From Geopsychrobacter sp. (GTDB lineage Bacteria; Desulfobacterota; Desulfuromonadia; Desulfuromonadales; Geopsychrobacteraceae), in the NCBI GenBank assembly GCA_021647445.1, contig JAKIUS010000033.1, forward strand, positions 1-9,318: 9,318 bases of DNA, in the 5' to 3' direction. Below, piece after piece: positions 6,137 through 9,318 of the stretch. The notes beneath the pieces were generated by a model. The model did no database searches. It was not told where the DNA came from and was given only the letters and a program-made list of their open reading frames with translations. The translations under genes were made by a program, and so were the position numbers. Within the stretch, counting starts at the first letter, position 1. Each line of letters opens with the position of its first letter.

Positions 6137-7000
6137 ATGCAGACGACCCATAAATCCAACCCAAAACTGGACGAAATAACCGATGCTGAGTTCGAACGGT
6201 TCAAGGAATATTTCTACCGGAAAACCGGTATCCAGTTTGAAAACAGCAAGCGTTACTTTGTTGATAAACGTTTACTGCAACGGATTCATAGTACTGGCCA
6301 CGATAGTTTTCGCAGCTATTTTACTACCATGCGTTATCAGGCTTCGGGTGAAGAGTTGCAAGAGCTGATCAACATTATGACGGTCAATGAAACCTATTTT
6401 TTCCGTGAAGAATATCAATTTGAATGCATGGTGGAAAACGCACTAAATGAAATCATGCGGCACAAGAAACCGGGAGAAGAGATCCGGATCTGGTCGGTAC
6501 CTTCCAGTAGTGGTGAAGAACCTTACTCCATCGCTATCTACCTGCTTGAACACTGGGCAGGGATCGACAAAATTGATCTTGAAATTATCTCTTCAGACAT
6601 CGACAGTAAAATGTTGGACCGTTGCCGAAGGGGGGTTTATAGCAAGCGTTCTGTGCAACACCTGCCCAATAAATTGCTTGAGCGCTACTTCACGCCTGTG
6701 GCAGGGAATTCATATAAAATCTGTCAGGATCTGCTTGATTCAGTTAGTTTTACCCAGATCAACCTGTCGGATGCCGCACAAACCCGCAGTTACAGGAATT
6801 TTGATCTGATTTTTTGTCGGAATCTGTTGATCTATTTTGATGATGCTTCGCGTCGCCAGGCGGCCGAAGTCTTTTACGATGCTATGAACCCCGGTGGTTT
6901 CATCTTTCTCGGGCACTCAGAATCGATGAGTCGGATTTCTTCCCTGTTCAAGGTCCGAAAGTTTGCCAAAGCGATGGTCTATCAGAAACCGCAGGCATAG
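6137..7000 (+). CDS. cheR: CheR, chemoreceptor glutamate methyltransferase
   Basis: CheR transfers methyl groups from S-adenosylmethionine to receptor glutamates, opposing CheB. The 287-residue form from ATG 6137 is preferred, with AAGGGGGA (6123-6130) upstream; an in-frame TTG at 6131 overlaps the stop of the previous gene. The helical N-terminal domain spans about 10-80. Then come NETYFFRE (84-91, with the SAM-site Arg90), the motif-I loop RIWSVPSSSGEEPYS (117-131, Glu127), SSDID (152-156, Asp154), FDLIFCRNLLIYFD (222-235) and FLGHSES (257-263). All are standard for the family. The usual loop AACSTGEE reads VPSSSGEE here, a mild variation. No TPR extension is present and the length is normal. 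AGGAG for cheY overlaps its TAG stop. Confidence 0.96.
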   Translation: MQTTHKSNPKLDEITDAEFERFKEYFYRKTGIQFENSKRYFVDKRLLQRIHSTGHDSFRSYFTTMRYQASGEELQELINIMTVNETYFFREEYQFECMVENALNEIMRHKKPGEEIRIWSVPSSSGEEPYSIAIYLLEHWAGIDKIDLEIISSDIDSKMLDRCRRGVYSKRSVQHLPNKLLERYFTPVAGNSYKICQDLLDSVSFTQINLSDAAQTRSYRNFDLIFCRNLLIYFDDASRRQAAEVFYDAMNPGGFIFLGHSESMSRISSLFKVRKFAKAMVYQKPQA

Positions 7001-7013
7001 GAGAATTCAATAA

Positions 7014-7385
7014 ATGAAGACTATTCTTATAGTTGATGATGCGGTCACTGTGCGCATGTATCACCGTCAGCTGATGGAAGATCTGGGGTTTGCCGTGGAA
7101 GAAGCCGTGAACGGTGTAGAGGCTCTGGAAAAAGGACTACAACATGCTTTCGATCTTTTTCTGGTTGATGTCAATATGCCCAAAATGGATGGTTACCGAC
7201 TGGTGCAAGAGATGCGCAGGATACCAGAACTGCAAGCGGTGCCGGTTATTATGATCAGCACTGAAGAGTCAGAGCTTGATAAAGAGAAGGCTTATCTTGC
7301 CGGGGCTAACTTTTATGTAGTGAAGCCGGCCAAAGTCGATGAATTGCAAACCTATGCGATGCTTTTGGCAGGGAAGGTGACCTGA
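7014..7385 (+). CDS. cheY: CheY-like single-domain response regulator
   Basis: This 123-residue protein is a receiver domain alone. All functional residues are present: acid pair D8-D9, phospho-acceptor D52 (VDVNMPKMDG), T83 (IMISTEES) and K104 (YVVKPAKV). It should accept phosphate from CheA and act as diffusible output, or as a phosphate sink if another CheY drives the output. The ATG has AGGAG (6999-7003) ten bases upstream, overlapping the cheR stop. Its TGA stop shares its A with the cheA start (TGATG), so translation of cheY and cheA is probably coupled. The output target (flagellar motor, pili or other) cannot be told from this window. Confidence 0.93.
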   Translation: MKTILIVDDAVTVRMYHRQLMEDLGFAVEEAVNGVEALEKGLQHAFDLFLVDVNMPKMDGYRLVQEMRRIPELQAVPVIMISTEESELDKEKAYLAGANFYVVKPAKVDELQTYAMLLAGKVT

Positions 7386-9318
7386 TGGATTCAATGCTTG
7401 AAGCTTTTATTGGTGAAACTCGTGAAAATCTTGAAACCGCCGGAAGGTGTTTTCTTGCGCTAGAAAAACAACCGGGTGATGACACACTGATGAATGATCT
7501 GTTCCGCGCGATCCATACCATTAAAGGATCGTCGGGTCTGTTCGACATTCCGTCTTTCACCAAGGTTGTACATGTGGCCGAAGATGTGCTGGATCGAGCG
7601 CGCGGTGGTGAATTGGAGCTGAATTCAGAGCATATTGATCTTTTTCTGGATACTATGGATCAGATTAATATATGGCTGGACGATTTGGAGTCAAATGAAC
7701 GATTGGGTGATAACGCTGATGAGTTGAGCTTGAATTTAGCACAAGCCTTGCGTGAACTTCTTGGTGTCGATACAGCGCAAACGGAAGCGGCAGAAGACAC
7801 TTTGGATCCTGAAACAGACGAGAATCAGACCCTAAGCGAAGCACCCGCATGGATTGCACAGATACCTGAACCACTGCGCATCGATCTCTTTAAGCAGGAT
7901 ATCGCACAAAATAGCGGGGTCTGGAGCATTGAATATGACCCGGACGCCCAGAGTTTCTTCAGTGGCGAAGACCCGCTACACACTATGCGTAACCTGCCGG
8001 GCCTTGTTTGGTTTCAAATTCAGGCCAAAGATCCCTGGCCCCCGACAGATGAACTTAATCCATATCATTGTAATCTTATCTTCCGTGGAATCGCTAATGT
8101 TGAGCGTACTGAGCTCCATCATTATCTGCGCTACATCCCTGAGCAGGTTCAGTTAACCCCTTTCAGCGCACTGGGTCTTATTTTCCCTCACGGTGATTAT
8201 GGTGACAGCGAGCCTTTTCTCTCTTTTATTCAAGATGCGCAGCAGGCTATTGAAACAGAGACCTGGAATGACCTGGGAAGGATTATTGCTCCCTTGCTTC
8301 AATTCAGCGGACCAGACCTTCTGCAAACTTCGGCGCTAAACTGGATGGATGCTCTGCTCAAACAGGATGTGCCTCATATTGGGTTGTTAAATGCTTTATT
8401 GATAACTATAGCCACAGGGGAATTTTCCCGCTCCGATGTAATTCTCGAAGAGACATCAACTGCTCCTGTTGCGACTGAGCCAGCAGGCAGTGTTGAAGAA
8501 GACAATGAGACACAACCCTGTACTTCACAAGCGCTAAACGCATCGCAACTTGCTGCGGTCAAGTTAGTTATTGAGACCCAAATGCAGATTCTGACCCTCC
8601 CCTGCACGGGTGAATCTCGCGCCGGGCGAATCGCATCAACAGCAGTTGTTTTAAAAAATTTACTGTCTTCAATGCAACAAGAAACGATACCCCTTGATCA
8701 GGCCACCAGAGAAGCGCAAGAACAAGAATCTCTCGCTCCGTTGGTTGAGTTTCTATCCACACACTCAACAGATTTCGCGCCACAAGAGGACACTGCCATT
8801 CCATCTAAGCCAACGACGGCTGCCGCATCTGCCCCTATGACTGACCCATCTATTCAGGAAAAACTGAGCCAAGGAGACCGGCGGCAAGGAGACCGGCGGC
8901 AAGGAGACCGCAGAACAGGGGGGCTGCAGCAAGAGACAGGGCAAGCTGGCGACCTGCATAAGGTCATCAAAGTTGACCAACATCGTATAGATACATTGAT
9001 GGATTTGGTGGGTGAATTGGTTGTAGCAAAGAATGCACTGCCTTTTCTGGCAAAGAAAGCTGATGAAGATTTTGGTGTTCGCGAAATATCTAAAGAAATT
9101 CTAGCTCAATATGCGGTGATTAATCGACTTTCAGATGAATTGCAAGGTGCCATGATGCAGATCCGCATGGTTCCAGTCTCTTCTGTGTTCCAACGTTTTC
9201 CACGCCTGGTACGCGATCTCTCCCGCAAATTGGAGAAACGTATTGAACTGGTTCTTGAGGGTGAGGAGACTGAAGCTGATAAGAATGTCGTTGAGAATCT
9301 GTCTGATCCACTGATCCA
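7385..9318 (+). CDS. cheA: CheA histidine kinase, 3' truncated by window edge
   Basis: The frame is open for 644 codons to the window end. It starts at ATG 7385, overlapping the cheY stop by one base, with AAGGTG (7374-7379) upstream. The P1 (HPt) domain at about 1-125 has phospho-acceptor His44 in RAIHTIKGSSGLF. Residues 150-265 form a mixed domain (FFSGEDPLHTMRNLPGL, then LRYIPEQVQLTPF) in the place of the P2 regulator-binding domain. Residues 270-345 and 380-435 are two helical stretches joined by acidic or Ala/Pro linkers. A GDRR-rich repeat (496-510) precedes the P3 dimerisation helices (527-585: HRIDTLMDLVGELVVAKNAL). P4 begins with MQIRMVPVSSVFQRF and reaches the N box (KNVVENLSDPLI) at the edge. 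The rest of P4 and the CheW-like P5 lie outside. P3 starts near 527 here against about 260 in E. coli, so the middle region is very long. Confidence 0.95.
   Translation, partial: MDSMLEAFIGETRENLETAGRCFLALEKQPGDDTLMNDLFRAIHTIKGSSGLFDIPSFTKVVHVAEDVLDRARGGELELNSEHIDLFLDTMDQINIWLDDLESNERLGDNADELSLNLAQALRELLGVDTAQTEAAEDTLDPETDENQTLSEAPAWIAQIPEPLRIDLFKQDIAQNSGVWSIEYDPDAQSFFSGEDPLHTMRNLPGLVWFQIQAKDPWPPTDELNPYHCNLIFRGIANVERTELHHYLRYIPEQVQLTPFSALGLIFPHGDYGDSEPFLSFIQDAQQAIETETWNDLGRIIAPLLQFSGPDLLQTSALNWMDALLKQDVPHIGLLNALLITIATGEFSRSDVILEETSTAPVATEPAGSVEEDNETQPCTSQALNASQLAAVKLVIETQMQILTLPCTGESRAGRIASTAVVLKNLLSSMQQETIPLDQATREAQEQESLAPLVEFLSTHSTDFAPQEDTAIPSKPTTAAASAPMTDPSIQEKLSQGDRRQGDRRQGDRRTGGLQQETGQAGDLHKVIKVDQHRIDTLMDLVGELVVAKNALPFLAKKADEDFGVREISKEILAQYAVINRLSDELQGAMMQIRMVPVSSVFQRFPRLVRDLSRKLEKRIELVLEGEETEADKNVVENLSDPLI
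8870..8914 (+). repeat. Three tandem 15-bp units in the cheA linker
   Basis: CAAGGAGACCGGCGG occurs at 8870-8884 and 8885-8899, with a third copy at 8900-8914 that diverges in its last bases but still encodes the same residues. They encode QGDRR three times (CheA residues 496-510), just before the P3 dimerisation helices. The unit is a multiple of three, so copy number can change without a frameshift. The near-identity of the first two copies points to recent slippage. Confidence 0.9.

Overview
The window is a compact, all-plus-strand chemosensory (Che) gene cluster. It encodes an unusual receptor, a three-domain CheW, CheB, a HEAT-repeat protein, CheR, a single-domain CheY, and the first 644 codons of a CheA that runs off the right edge. 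Gene order, the multi-CheW protein, a HEAT protein between cheB and cheR, mid-range base composition and a near-consensus sigma-54 promoter all suggest a bacterium of the Desulfuromonadia/Geobacter type (former Deltaproteobacteria). That placement is inference; no rRNA or other phylogenetic marker is present.

Layout. Bases 1-187 hold no supportable gene but carry a strong sigma-54 (-24/-12) promoter match at 137-152 and a possible operator dyad at 90-113. Bases 188-607 encode a small protein that looks like a receiver domain without its phosphorylation site and with six cysteines. Bases 608-850 are non-coding and AT-rich, with a perfect 9-bp inverted repeat and a plausible sigma-70-type promoter just ahead of the receptor gene. 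From 851 to the end the genes are packed with gaps of 27 nt or less, or overlap by one base (cheY/cheA), each with its own Shine-Dalgarno sequence, as expected of one operon.

How it would work. The receptor has no membrane segment and no sensory domain. It contains two complete MCP signalling hairpins in tandem, with tips exactly 300 residues apart. Its partner has three CheW domains in one chain, and a very strong in-frame ribosome binding site lies inside the gene just before domain 3, so a free single-domain CheW may also be made. CheA (phospho-His44) would be coupled to the receptor by these CheW domains and pass phosphate to CheY (Asp52) and CheB (Asp53). CheR and CheB would set receptor methylation. 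The HEAT protein is probably a docking factor.

The most interesting idea is that the receptor and coupling protein are both covalently multivalent (two tips, three CheW domains), so the cluster may build a signalling array whose input comes from partner proteins rather than from a fused ligand-binding domain. Other points worth checking are a nine-adenine tract in the CheB inter-domain linker, a CheA with a very long middle region between P1 and P3, and a GDRR-rich tandem repeat in the CheA linker.
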